Shown here piece by piece: positions 1 to 11,153 of a stretch of 64,000 nucleotides of DNA. The stretch is from contig OX388348.1 of assembly GCA_947579665.1 (NCBI GenBank), forward strand, positions 9,858,001 through 9,922,000, read 5' to 3'. The translations under genes and the position numbers were made by a program. Under the pieces are notes generated by a model. It was not told the origin of the DNA. It ran no database searches and worked only from the letters and a program-made list of their open reading frames with translations. This stretch comes from Sympetrum striolatum (Eukaryota; Arthropoda; Insecta; Odonata; Libellulidae). How positions within the stretch are numbered: position 1 is the first letter of the stretch; every line of letters starts with the position of its first letter.

Positions 1-1784
1 TCTAATTTCCTCTTCTTTGCCCTTATTCAGATCATTCCCTGAGGTAACAAAGGATTTCTAAGGGATGCTGTAAGGATTCTAAGAGAGAAGGGACCGGATA
101 AATCGTAAATATTATAACAAATAAGTATCTTATAATAATCATATAGATTAAAGTTAGATTCGCTTGGTGTAATTCGTCATTTTTATTGAATTTTGATATT
201 GAATGAGATTATTTTCTTTTCTGTCTAATTTCCTCTCTTTTGCCCTTATTCAGATCATTCCCTGAGGTAACAAAGGATTTCTAAGGGATGCTGTAAGGAT
301 TCTAAGAGAGAAGGGACCGGATAAATCGTAAATATTATAGCAAATAAGTATCTTATAATAATCATATAGATTAAAGTTAGATTCGCTTGGTGTAATTCGT
401 CATTTTTATTGAATTTTGATATTGAATGAGATTATTTTCTTTTCTGTCTAATTTCCTCTTCTTTGCCCTTATTCAGATCATTCCCTGAGGTAACAAAGGA
501 TTTCTAAGGGATGCTGTAAGGATTCTAAGAGAGAAGGGACCAGATAAATCGTAAATATTATAACAAATAAGTATCTTATAATAATCATATAGATTAAAGT
601 TAGATTCGCTTGGTGTAATTCGTCATTTTTATTGAATTATGATTTTGAGTGACATTATTTTCTTTTCTGTCTAATTTCCTCTTCTTTGCCCTTATTCAGA
701 TCATTCCCTGAGGTAACAAAGGATTTCTAAGGGATGCTGTAAGGATTCTAAGAGAGAAGGGACCGGATAAATCGTAAATATTATAGCAAATAAGTATCTT
801 ATAATAATCATATAGATTAAAGTTAGATTCGCTTGGTGTAATTCGTCATTTTTATTGAATTTTGATATTGAATGAGATTATTTTCTTTTCTGTCTAATTT
901 CCTCTTCTTTGCCCTTATTCAGATCATTCCCTGAGGTAACAAAGGATTTCTAAGGGATGCTGTAAGGATTCTAAGAGAGAAGGGACCGGATAAATCGTAA
1001 ATATTATAACAAATAAGTATCTTATAATAATCATATAGATTTAAGTTAGATTCGCTTGGTGTAATTCGTCATTTTTATTGAATTTTGATATTGAATGAGA
1101 TTATTTTCTTTTCTGTCTAATTTCCTCTTCTTTGCCCTTATTCAGATCATTCCCTGAGGTAACAAAGGATTTCTAAGGGATGCTGTAAGGATTCTAAGAG
1201 AGAAGGGACCGGATAAATCGTAAATATTATAAATAATAAGTATCTTATAATAATCATATAGATTAAAGTTAGATTCGATTGTTGTAATTCGTCATTTTTA
1301 TTGAATTTTGATATTAAATGATATTATTTTCTTTTTTGTCTAATTTCCTCTTCTTTGCCCTTATTCAGATCATTCCCTGAGGTAACAAAGGATTTCTAAG
1401 GGATGCTGTAAGGATTCTAAGAGAGAAGGGACCGGATAAATCGTAAATATTATAACAAATAAGTATCTTATAATAATCATATAGATTAAAGTTAGATTCG
1501 ATTGTTGTAATTCGTCATTTTTATTGAATTTTGATATTGAATGAGATTATTTTCTTTTCTGTCTAATTTCCTCTTCTTTGCCCTTATTCAGATCATTCCC
1601 TGAGGTAACAAAGGATTTGTAAGGGATGCTGTTAGGATTCTAAGAGAGAAGGGACCGGATAAATCGTAAATATTATGATAAATAGGTATCTTATAATAAT
1701 CATATAGATTAAAGTTAGATTCGTTTGGTGTAATTCGTCATTTTTATTGAATTTTGATATTGAATGAGATTATTTTCTTTTCTG

Positions 1785-2678
1785 TCTAATTTCCTCTTCT
1801 TTGCCCTTATTCAGATCATTCCCTGAGGTAACAAAGGATTTCTAAGGGATGCTGTAAGGATTCTAAGAGAGAAGGGACCGGATAAATCGTAAATATTATA
1901 ACAAATAAGTACCTTATAATAATCATATAGATTAAAGTTAGATTAGCTTTGTGTAATTCGTAATTTTTATTGAATTTTGATATTGAATGAGATTATTTTC
2001 TTTTCTGTCTAATTTCCTCTTCTTTGCACCTTTTTCAGATCAATCCCTGAGGTAACAAAGGATTTCTAAGGGATGCTGTAAGGATTCTATGAGAGAAGGG
2101 ACCGGATAAATCGTAAATATTATAACAAATAAGTATCTTATAATAATCATATAGATTAAAGTTAGATTCGATTGTTGTAATTCGTCATTTTTATTGAATT
2201 TTGATATTGAATGAGATTATTTTCTTTTCTGTCTAATTTCCTCTTCTTTGCCCTTATTCAGATCATTCCCTGAGGTAACAAAGGATTTCTAAGGGATGCT
2301 GTAAGGATTCTAAGAGAGAAGGGACCGGATAAATCGTAAATATTATAACAAATAAGTACCTTATAATAATCATATAGATTAAAGTTAGATTAGCTTTGTG
2401 TAATTCGTAATTTTTATTGAATTTTGATATTGAATGAGATTATTTTCTTTTCTGTCTAATTTCCTCTTCTTTGCACCTTTTTCAGATCATTCCCTGAGGT
2501 AACAAAGGATTTCTAAGGGATGCTGTAAGGATTCTATGAGAGAAGGGACCGGATAAATCGTAAATATTATAACAAATAAGTATCTTATAATAATCATATA
2601 GATTAAAGTTAGATTCGATTGTTGTAATTCGTCATTTTTATTGAATTTTGATATTGAATGAGATTATTTTCTTTTCTG
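1785..2678. repeat. Dimer tandem duplication (m9-m10 / m11-m12)
   Basis: Two successive 447-bp units, 1785-2231 and 2232-2678. Each holds an AGTACC / GATTAGCTTTG / CGTAATTTTT monomer followed by the 224-bp GCACC type with CTATGAG and CGATTGTTG. One visible difference is GATCAATCCC in m10 against GATCATTCCC in m12. The other P copies contain the pair once, so this is a local expansion. Confidence 0.9.
2008..2231. repeat. 224-bp monomer variant with GCACC insertion (m10)
   Basis: GCCCTTATTCAG (p19-30) is replaced by GCACCTTTTTCAG, one base longer. The same type recurs at 2455-2678 (m12), 5801-6024 (m27) and 26317-26540 (m119), always with CTATGAG and CGATTGTTG and always after an AGTACC/GATTAGC monomer. 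Shared context means the four copies descend from one event. Confidence 0.93.
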
Positions 2679-3112
2679 TCTAATTTCCTCTTCTTTGCCC
2701 TTATTCAGATCATTCCCTGAGGTAACAAAGGATTTCTAAGGGATGCTGTAAGGATTCTATGAGAGAAGGGACCGGATAAATCGTAAATATTATAACAAAT
2801 AAGTATCTTATAATAATCATATAGATTAAAGTTAGATTCGATTGTTGTAATTCGTCATTTTTATTGAATTTTGATATTGAATGAGATTATTTTCTTTTCT
2901 GTCTAATTTCCTCTTCTTTGCCCTTATTCAGATCATTCCCTGAGGTAACAAAGGATTTCTAAGGGATGCTGTAAGGATTCTAAGAGAGAAGGGACCGGAT
3001 AAATCGTAAATATTATAAATAATAAGTATCTTATAATAATCATATAGATTAAAGTTAGATTCGATTGTTGTAATTCGTCATTTTTATTGAATTTTGATAT
3101 TGAATGAGATTA

Positions 3113-3154
3113 TTTTCTTTTCTGTCTAATTTCCTCTTCTTTGCCCTTATTCAG
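3113..3154 (+). other. Pyrimidine tract ending in CAG (splice-acceptor-like), one per monomer
   Basis: Shown on the m14/m15 junction; the same element sits at every monomer junction (p212-223 plus p1-30 of the next). It is strongly pyrimidine-biased on the plus strand and holds a CTAAT branch-point-like pentamer about 25 bases before a terminal CAG at p28-30. Resemblance to a eukaryotic 3' splice site is seen; use as one is not shown. Type-A monomers change CAG to CGG, so the AG is not strictly kept. Confidence 0.4.
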
Positions 3155-3164
3155 ATCATTCCCT

Positions 3165-3172
3165 GAGGTAAC
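3165..3172 (+). other. GAG/GTAAC donor-like octamer, one per monomer
   Basis: p41-48 reads GAGGTAAC, close to a 5' splice-site core, 13 bases after the CAG of the upstream tract. In Domain 2 many monomers change GAGG to GTGG. The heptamer CCTGAGG overlapping it (p38-44) is a CCTNAGG restriction site in nearly every monomer. No evidence of splicing is available from sequence alone. Confidence 0.3.
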
Positions 3173-3173
3173 A

Positions 3174-3207
3174 AAGGATTTCTAAGGGATGCTGTAAGGA
3201 TTCTAAG
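3174..3207 (+). repeat. Imperfect internal direct repeat AAGGATT(T)CTAAG
   Basis: p50-62 (AAGGATTTCTAAG) and p72-83 (AAGGATTCTAAG) are the same motif with one T dropped, offset by 22 bp. The pair is present in nearly all monomers. It could be a trace of a shorter ancestral repeat inside the 223-bp unit, or a chance similarity kept by homogenisation. Confidence 0.75.
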
Positions 3208-3233
3208 AGAGAAGGGACCGGATAAATCGTAAA

Positions 3234-3261
3234 TATTATAACAAATAAGTATCTTATAATA
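3234..3261. repeat. 8-bp inverted repeat (dyad) in the AT-rich half
   Basis: p110-117 (TATTATAA) is the reverse complement of p130-137 (TTATAATA), with a 12-base spacer, so each monomer could form a short hairpin or cruciform. Common variants affect it: A117G (marker TTATAGC) breaks the innermost pair and T133A (CTTAAAAT) breaks a pair in the right arm. In some monomers both arms are intact while the spacer changes (TTATAAATAATAAG). A stem of pure A/T is weak and easily arises by chance in such DNA. Confidence 0.6.
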
Positions 3262-3307
3262 ATCATATAGATTAAAGTTAGATTCGCTTGGTGTAATTCG
3301 TCATTTT

Positions 3308-3327
3308 TATTGAATTTTGATATTGAA
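3308..3327 (+). repeat. Short direct repeat TATTGAA, 13 bp apart
   Basis: TATTGAA occurs at p184-190 and again at p197-203. The second copy is altered in the N-type haplotype (GATTTTGAGTGACATT, changes at p198, p203 and p207), which marks several monomers of Domain 1. Confidence 0.55.
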
Positions 3328-3347
3328 TGAGATTATTTTCTTTTCTG

Positions 3348-4016
3348 TCTAATTTCCTCTTCTTTGCCCTTATTCAGATCATTCCCTGAGGTAACAAAGG
3401 ATTTCTAAGGGATGCTGTAAGGATTCTAAGAGAGAAGGGACCGGATAAATCGTAAATATTATAACAAATAAGTATCTTAAAATAATCATATAGATTAAAG
3501 TTAGATTCGCTTGGTGTAATTCGTCATTTTTATTGAATTTTGATATTGAATGAGATTATTTTCTTTTCTGTCTAATTTCCTCTTCTTTGCCCTTATTCAG
3601 ATCATTCCCTGAGGTAACAAAGGTTTTCTAAGGGATGCTTTAAGGATTCTAAGAGAGAAGGGACCGGATAAATCGTAAATATTATAACAAATAAGTATCT
3701 TATAATAATCATATAGATTAAAGTTAGATTCGCTTGGTGTAATTCGTCATTTTTATTGAATTTTGATATTGAATGAGATTATTTTCTTTTCTGTCTAATT
3801 TCCTCTTCTTTGCCCTTATTCAGATCATTCCCTGAGGTAACAAAGGATTTCTAAGGGATGCTGTAAGGATTCTAAGAGAGAAGGGACCGGATAAATCGTA
3901 AATATTATAACAAATAAGTATCTTATAATAATCATATAGATTAAAGTTAGATTCGCTTGGTGTAATTCGTCATTTTTATTGAATTTTGATATTGAATGAG
4001 ATTATTTTCTTTTCTG
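3348..4016. repeat. Linking monomers m16-m18
   Basis: m16 carries CTTAAAATAATC, m17 carries AAAGGTTTTC with GCTTTAAGG, m18 is near consensus. This three-type order recurs at m98-m100 and m108-m110, and a looser form (CTTAAAAT then GCTTTAAGG) at m79-m80, m186-m187 and m200-m201. Confidence 0.8.
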
Positions 4017-6247
4017 TCTAATTTCCTCTCTTTTGCCCTTATTCAGATCATTCCCTGAGGTAACAAAGGTTTTCTAAGGGATGCTGTAAGGATTCTAAGA
4101 GAGAAGGGACCGGATAAATCGTAAATATTATAGCAAATAAGTATCTTATAATAATCATATAGATTAAAGTTAGATTCGCTTGGTGTAATTCGTCATTTTT
4201 ATTGAATTTTGATATTGAATGAGATTATTTTCTTTTCTGTCTAATTTCCTCTTCTTTGCCCTTATTCAGATCATTCCCTGAGGTAACAAAGGATTTCTAA
4301 GGGATGCTGTAAGGATTCTAAGAGAGAAGGGACCAGATAAATCGTAAATATTATAACAAATAAGTATCTTATAATAATCATATAGATTAAAGTTAGATTC
4401 GCTTGGTGTAATTCGTCATTTTTATTGAATTATGATTTTGAGTGACATTATTTTCTTTTCTGTCTAATTTCCTCTTCTTTGCCCTTATTCAGATCATTCC
4501 CTGAGGTAACAAAGGATTTCTAAGGGATGCTGTAAGGATTCTAAGAGAGAAGGGACCGGATAAATCGTAAATATTATAGCAAATAAGTATCTTATAATAA
4601 TCATATAGATTAAAGTTAGATTCGCTTGGTGTAATTCGTCATTTTTATTGAATTTTGATATTGAATGAGATTATTTTCTTTTCTGTCTAATTTCCTCTTC
4701 TTTGCCCTTATTCAGATCATTCCCTGAGGTAACAAAGGATTTCTAAGGGATGCTGTAAGGATTCTAAGAGAGAAGGGACCGGATAAATCGTAAATATTAT
4801 AACAAATAAGTATCTTATAATAATCATATAGATTTAAGTTAGATTCGCTTGGTGTAATTCGTCATTTTTATTGAATTTTGATATTGAATGAGATTATTTT
4901 CTTTTCTGTCTAATTTCCTCTTCTTTGCCCTTATTCAGATCATTCCCTGAGGTAACAAAGGATTTCTAAGGGATGCTGTAAGGATTCTAAGAGAGAAGGG
5001 ACCGGATAAATCGTAAATATTATAAATAAAAAGTATCTTATAATAATCATATAGATTAAAGTTAGATTCGATTGTTGTAATTCGTCATTTTTATTGAATT
5101 TTGATATTAAATGATATTATTATCTTTTTTGTCTAATTTCCTCTTCTTTGCCCTTATTCAGATCATTCCCTGAGGTAACAAAGGATTTCTAAGGGATGCT
5201 GTAAGGATTCTAAGAGAGAAGGGACCGGATAAATCGTAAATATTATAACAAATAAGTATCTTATAATAATCATATAGATTAAAGTTAGATTCGATTGTTG
5301 TAATTCGTCATTTTTATTGAATTTTGATATTGAATGAGATTATTTTCTTTTCTGTCTAATTTCCTCTTCTTTGCCCTTATTCAGATCATTCCCTGAGGTA
5401 ACAAAGGATTTGTAAGGGATGCTGTTAGGATTCTAAGAGAGAAGGGACCGGATAAATCGTAAATATTATGATAAATAGGTATCTTATAATAATCATATAG
5501 ATTAAAGTTAGATTCGTTTGGTGTAATTCGTCATTTTTATTGAATTTTGATATTGAATGAGATTATTTTCTTTTCTGTCTAATTTCCTCTTCTTTGCCCT
5601 TATTCAGATCATTCCCTGAGGTAACAAAGGATTTCTAAGGGATGCTGTAAGGATTCTAAGAGAGAAGGGACCGGAGAAATCGTAAATATTATAACAAATA
5701 AGTACCTTATAATAATCATATAGATTAAAGTTAGATTAGCTTGGTGTAATTCGTAATTTTTATTGAATTTTGATATTGAATGAGATTATTTTCTTTTCTG
5801 TCTAATTTCCTCTTCTTTGCACCTTTTTCAGATCATTCCCTGAGGTAACAAAGGATTTCTAAGGGATGCTGTAAGGATTCTATGAGAGAAGGGACCGGAT
5901 AAATCGCAAATATTATAACAAATAAGTATCTTATAATAATCATATAGATTAAAGTTAGATTCGATTGTTGTAATTCGTCATTTTTATTGAATTTTGATAT
6001 TGAATGAGATTATTTTCTTTTCTGTCTAATTTCCTCTTCTTTGCCCTTATTCAGATCATTCCCTGAGGTAACAAAGGATTTCTAAGGGATGCTGTAAGGA
6101 TTCTAAGAGAGAAGGGACCGGATAAATCGTAAATATTATAAATAATAAGTATCTTATAATAATCATATAGATTAAAGTTAGATTCGATTGTTGTAATTCG
6201 TCATTTTTATTGAATTTTGATATTGAATGAGATTATTTTCTTTTCTG
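4017..6247. repeat. Module P, copy 2 (m19-m28)
   Basis: Same type order as m2-m10 plus m14, displaced 17 monomers (3,793 bp, including two 1-bp insertions). Differences from copy 1 include AAAGGTTTTC in m19, TTATAAATAAAAAG in m23, GGAGAAATCG in m26 and ATCGCAAAT in m27. The AGTACC/GCACC pair is single here. Confidence 0.88.
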
Positions 6248-7585
6248 TCTAATTTACTCTTCTTTGCCCTTATTCAGATCATTCCCTGAGGTAACAAAGG
6301 ATTTCTAAGGGATGCTGTAAGGATTCTAAGAGAGAAGGGACCGGATAAATCGTAAATATTATAACAAATAAGTATCTTATAATAATCATATAGATTAAAG
6401 TTAGATTCGCTTGGTGTAATTCGTCATTTTTATTGAAATTTGATATTGAATGAGATTATTTTCTTTTCTGTCTAATTTCCTCTTCTTTGCCCTTATTCAG
6501 ATCATTCCCTGAGGTAACAAAGGATTTCTAAGGGATGCTGTAAGGATTCTAAGAGAGAAGGGACCGGATAAATCGTAAATATTATAACAAATAAGTATCT
6601 TATAATAATCATATAGATTAAAGTTAGATTCCCTTGGTGTAATTCGTCATTTTTACTCAATTTTGATATTGAATGAAATTATTTTCATTTCTGTCTAATT
6701 TCCTCTTCTTTGCCCTTATTCAGATCATTCCCTGAGGTAACGAAGGATTTCTAAGGGATGCTGTAAGGATTCTAAGAGAGAAGGGACCGGATAAATCGTA
6801 AATATTATAACAAATAAGTATCTTATAATAATCATATAGATTAAAGTTAGATTTGCTTGGTGTAATTCGTCATTTTTATTGAATTTTGATATTGAATGAG
6901 ATTGTTTTCTTTTCTGTCTAATTTCCTCTTCTTTGCCCTTATTCAGATCATTCCCTGAGGTAACGAAGGATTTCTAAGGGATGCTGTAAGGATTCTAAGA
7001 GAGAAGGGACCGGAGAAATCGTAAATATTATAACAAATACGTATCTTATAATAATCATATAGATTAAAGTTAGATTCGCTTGGTGTAATTCGTCATTTTT
7101 ATTGAATTTTGATATTGAATGAGATTATTTTCTTTTCTGTCTAATTTCCTCTTCTTTGCCCTTATTCAGATCATTCCCTGAGGTAGCAAAGGATTTCTAA
7201 GGGATGCTGTAAGGATTCTAAGAGAGAAGGGACCGGATAAATCGTAAATATTATAACAAATAAGTATCTTATAATAATCATATAGATTAAAGTTAGATTC
7301 GCTTGGTGTAATTCGTCATTTTTATTGAATTTTGATATTGAATGAGATTATTTTCTTTTCTGTCTAATTTCCTCTTCTTTGCCCTTATTCAGATCATTCC
7401 CTGAGGTAATAAAGGATTTCTAAGGGATGCTGTAAGGATTCTAAGAGAGAAGGGACCGGATAAATCGTAAATATTATAACAAATAAGTATCTTATAATAA
7501 TCATATAGATTAAAGTTAGATTCGCTTGGTGTAATTCGTCATTTTTATTGAATTTTGATATTGAATGAGATTATTTTCTTTTCTG
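6248..7585. repeat. Monomers m29-m34 with distinctive substitutions
   Basis: m29: AATTTACTC and GAAATTTG. m30: TTACTCAATTTTG, GAAATT and TTTTCATTTCTG. m31: AACGAAGG, GATTTGCTTGG and GATTGTTTT. m32: AACGAAGG, GGAGAAATCG and AAATACGTATC. m33: GGTAGCAAAGG. m34: GGTAATAAAGG. m29-m32 match m121-m124 almost marker for marker; the changes in m33 and m34 are absent from m125-m126, so they arose after the copy. Confidence 0.85.
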
Positions 7586-9146
7586 TCTAATTTCCTCATC
7601 TTTGCCCTTATTCGGATCATTCCCTGAGGTAACGAATGATTTCTAAGGGATGCTGTAAGGATTCTAAGAGAGAAGGGACCGGATAAATCGTAAATATTAT
7701 AGCAAATAAGTATCTTATAATAATCATATAGATTAAAGTTAGATTCGCTTGGTGTAATTCGTCATTTTTATTGAATTTTGATATTGAATGAGATTATTTT
7801 CTTTTCTATCTAATTTCCTCTTCTTTGCCCTTATTCAGATCATTCCCTGAGGTAACAAAGGATTTCTAAGGGATGCTGTAAGGATTCTAAGAGAGAAGGG
7901 ACCGGATAAATCGTAAATATTATTACAAATAAGTATCTTATAATAATCATATAGATTAAAGTTAGATTCGCTTGGTGTAATTCGTCATTTTTATTGAATT
8001 TTGATATTGAATGAGATTATTTTCTTTTCTGTCTAATTTCCTCTTCTTTGCCCTTATTCAGATCATTCCCTGAGGTAACAAAGGAATTCTAAGGGATGCT
8101 GTAAGGATTCTAAGAGAGAAGGGACCGGTTAAATCGTAAATATTATAACAAATAAGTATCTTATAATAATCATATAGATTAAAGTTAGATTCGCTTGGTG
8201 TAATTCGTCACTTTTATTGAATTTTGATATTGAATGAGATTATTTTCTTTTCTGTCTAATTTCCTCTTCTTTGCCCTTATTCAGATCATTCCCTGAGGTA
8301 ACAAAGGATTTCTAAGGGATGCTGTAAGGATTCTAAGAGAGAAGGGACCGGATAAATCGTAAATATTATAACAAATAAGTATCTTATAATAATCATATAG
8401 ATTAAAGTTAGATTCGCATGGTGTAATTCGTCATTTTTATTGAATTTTGATATTGAATGAGATTATTTTCTTTTCTGTCTAATTTCCTCACTTTTGCCCT
8501 TATTCAGATCATTCCCTGAGGTAACAAAGGATTTCTAAGGGATGCTGTAAGGATTCAAAGAGAGAAGGGACCGGATAAATCGTAAATATTATAGCAAATA
8601 AGTATCTTATAATAATCATATAGATTAAAGTTAGATTCGCTTGGTGTAATTCGTCATTTTTATTGAATTTTGATATTGAATGAGATTATTTTCTTTTCTG
8701 TCTAATTTCCTCTTCTTTGCCCTTATTCAGATCATTCCCTGAGGTAACAAAGGATTTCTAAGGGATGCTGTAAGGATTCTAAGAGAGAAGGGACCAGATA
8801 AATCGTAAATATTATAACAAATAAGTATCTTATAATAATCATATAGATTAAAGTTAGATTCGCTTGGTGTAATTCTTCATTTTTATTGAATTTTGATTTT
8901 GAGTGACATTATTTTCTTTTCTGTCTAATTTCCTCTTCTTTGCCCTTATTCAGATCATTCCCTGAGGTAACAAAGGATTTCTAAGGGATGCTGTAAGGAT
9001 TCTAAGAGAGAAGGGACCGGTTAAATCGCAAATATTATAGCAAATAAGTATCTTATAATAATCATATAGATTAAAGTTAGATTCGCTTGGTGTAATTCGT
9101 CATTTTTATTGAATTTTGATATTGAATGAGATTATTTTCTTTTCTG
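7586..9146. repeat. A-B-C-D-E-N-O block, 7 monomers (m35-m41)
   Basis: m35 (A): CTCATC, TTCGGATC and AACGAATG. m36 (B): preceded by CTATCTAAT, with TTATTAC. m37 (C): GGAATTC, ACCGGTT and CGTCACTTT. m38 (D): GATTCGCATGG. m39 (E): CTCACTTTTG with TTATAGC. m40 (N): ACCAGAT with GATTTTGAGTGACATT. m41 (O): ATCGCAAAT with TTATAGC. A-E reappear as the first five members of the 15-monomer HOR, and B-C-D-E-N-O as its last six, so this block looks ancestral to both halves. Confidence 0.88.
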
Positions 9147-10038
9147 TCTAATATCCTCTTCTTTGCCCTTATTCAGATCATTCCCTGAGGTTACAAAGGA
9201 TTTCTAAGGGATGCTGTAAGGATTCTAAGAGAGAAGGGACCGGATAAATCGTAGATATTATAGCAAATAAGTATCTTATAATAATCATATAGATTTAAGT
9301 TAGATTCGCTTGGTGTAATTCGTCATTTTTATTGAATTTTGATATTGAATGAGATTATTTTCTTTTCTGTCTAATTTCCTCTTCTTTGCCCTTATTCAGA
9401 TCATTCCCTGAGGTAACAAAGGATTTCTAAGGGATGCTGTAAGGATTCTAAGAGAGAAGGGACCGGATAAATCGCAAATATTATAACAAATAAGTATCTT
9501 ATAATAATCATATAGATTAAAGTTAGATTCGCTTTGTGTAATTCGTCATTTTTATTGAATTTTGATATTTAATGAGATTATTTTCTTTTCTGTCTAATTT
9601 CCTCTTCTTTGCCCTTATTCAGATCATTCCCTGAGGTAACAAAGGATTTCTAAGGGATGCTGTAAGGATTCTAAGAGATAAGGGACCGGATAAATCGTAA
9701 ATATTATAGCAAATAAGTATCTTATAATAATCATATAGATTTAAGTTAGATTCGCTTGGTGTAATTCGTCATTTTTATTGAATTTTGGTATTGAATGAGA
9801 TTATTTTCTTTTCTGTCTAATTTCCTCTTCTTTGCCCTTATTCAGATCATTCCCTGAGGTAACAAAGGATTTCTAAGGGATGCTGTAAGGATTCTAAGAG
9901 AGAAGGGACCGGATAAATCGCAAATATTATAACAAATAAGTATCTTATAATAATCATATAGATTAAAGTTAGATTCGCTTTGTGTAATTCGTCATTTTTA
10001 TTGAATTTTGATATTGAATGAGATTATTTTCTTTTCTG
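9147..10038. repeat. Dimer tandem duplication (m42-m43 / m44-m45)
   Basis: Pairs of a TTATAGC + GATTTAAG monomer and an ATCGCAAAT + GCTTTGTG monomer, 9147-9592 and 9593-10038. Private changes: TAATATCC, GGTTACAAAGG and CGTAGAT in m42, GATATTTAATG in m43, AGAGATAAGGG and TTTTGGTATTG in m44. A closely related four-monomer stretch is at m179-m182. Confidence 0.87.
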
Positions 10039-11153
10039 TCTAATTTCCTCTTCTTTGCCCTTATTCAGATCATTCCCTGAGGTAACAAAGGATTTCTAAG
10101 GGATGCTGTAAGGATTCTAAGAGAGAAGGGACCGGATAAATCGTAAATATTATAACAAATAAGTATCTTATAATAATCATATAGATTAAAGTTAGATTCG
10201 ATTGTTGTAATTCGTCATTTTTATTGAATTTTGATATTGAATGAGATTATTTTCTTTTCTGTCCAATTTCCTCTTCTTTGCCCTTATTCAGATCATTCCC
10301 TGAGGTAACAAAGGATTTCTAAGGGATGCTGTAAGGATTCTAAGAGAGAAGGGACCGGATAAATCGTAAATATTATAACATATAAGTATCTTATAATAAT
10401 TATATAGATTAATGTTAGATTCGATTGTTGTAATTCGTCATTTTTATTGAATTTTGATATTGAATGAGATTATTTTCTTTTCTGTCTAATTTCCTCTTCT
10501 TTGCCCTTATTCAGATCATTCCCTGAGGTAACAAAGGATTTCTAAGGGATGCTGTAAGGATTCTAAGAGAGAAGGGACCGGATAAATCGTAAATATTATA
10601 ACATATAAGTATCTTATAATAATCATATAGATTAAAGTTAGATTCGCTTGGTGTAATTCGTCATTTTTATTGAATTTTGATATTGAATGAGATTATTTTC
10701 TTTTCTGTCTAATTTCCTCTTCTTTGCCCTTATTCAGATCATTCCCTGAGGTAACAAAGGATTTCTAAGGGATGCTGTAAGGATTCTAAGAGAGAAGGGA
10801 CCGGATAAATCGTAAATATTATAACAAATAAGTATCTTAAAATAATCATATAGATTAATGTTAGATTCGATTGTTGTAATTCGTCATTTTTATTGAATTT
10901 TGATATTGAATGAGATTATTTTCTTTTCTGTCTAATTTCCTCTTCTTTGCCCTTATTCAGATCATTCCCTGAGGTAACAAAGGATTTCTAAGGAATGCTG
11001 TAAGGATTCTAAGAGAGAAGGGACCGGATAAATCGTAAATATTATAACAAATAAGTATCTTATAATAATCATATAGATTAAAGTTAGATTCGCTTGGTGT
11101 AATTCGTCATTTTTATTGAATTTTGATATTGAATGAGATTATTTTCTTTTCTG
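10039..11153. repeat. Mixed monomers m46-m50
   Basis: m46 CGATTGTTG; m47 GTCCAATTT, AACATATAAG, GATTAATG and CGATTGTTG; m48 AACATATAAG; m49 CTTAAAAT, GATTAATG and CGATTGTTG; m50 AAGGAATGCTG. The m49-m50 pair resembles m51-m52, a probable pair-level duplication. By marker order this stretch, with m41-m45, is what is missing from the HOR. Confidence 0.75.

Larger units (their letters stand above)
224..3124. repeat. Module P, copy 1 (m2-m14)
   Basis: Ordered monomer types: m2 CTCTCTTTTG with TTATAGC; m3 ACCAGAT with ATTATGATTTTGAG; m4 TTATAGC; m5 GATTTAAG; m6 TTATAAATAATAAG with CGATTGTTG and GATATTAAATGATATT; m7 CGATTGTTG; m8 GATTTGTAAGG with TTATGATAAATAGG; m9 AGTACC with GATTAGC; m10 GCACC insertion with CTATGAG; m11-m12 repeat of the m9-m10 pair; m13 CTATGAG with CGATTGTTG but no insertion; m14 TTATAAATAATAAG. 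The same order recurs at m19-m28 and m111-m120. This copy is the longest because of the pair duplication and m13. Confidence 0.88.
3125..3347. repeat. Reference consensus monomer (m15)
   Basis: This copy carries the majority base at every position I compared and serves as the reference for p1-p223. It reads from a pyrimidine-rich start (p1-30), through a mixed segment with the CCTGAGG heptamer (p38-44), a purine-rich segment (p72-98), an AT-rich dyad region (p108-140), a CpG pair region (TTCG at p159-162 and p173-176), to a T-rich end (p177-223). p1-110 has 43 G/C bases and p111-223 has 24. Consensus stop codons block all plus frames within about 26 codons and all minus frames within about 59. 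Confidence 0.95.

Noticed and set aside
3224..3234. Yeast-type ARS core on the minus strand (ATTTACGATTT, 10 of 11 to WTTTAYRTTTW)
   Set aside because: One mismatch to a degenerate AT-rich motif is expected by chance in 30% GC DNA, and there is no sign that the host uses this origin code.
3254..3262. TATAAT as a bacterial -10 promoter box in every monomer
   Set aside because: It lies in a 21% GC segment where such hexamers are expected, there is no TTGACA-like -35 at a proper distance, and no gene follows.
3125..3347. CENP-B box
   Set aside because: The essential CGGG end (or CCCG on the other strand) is absent from the consensus, and TTCG is not followed by the required spacing. No variant monomer seen restores it.
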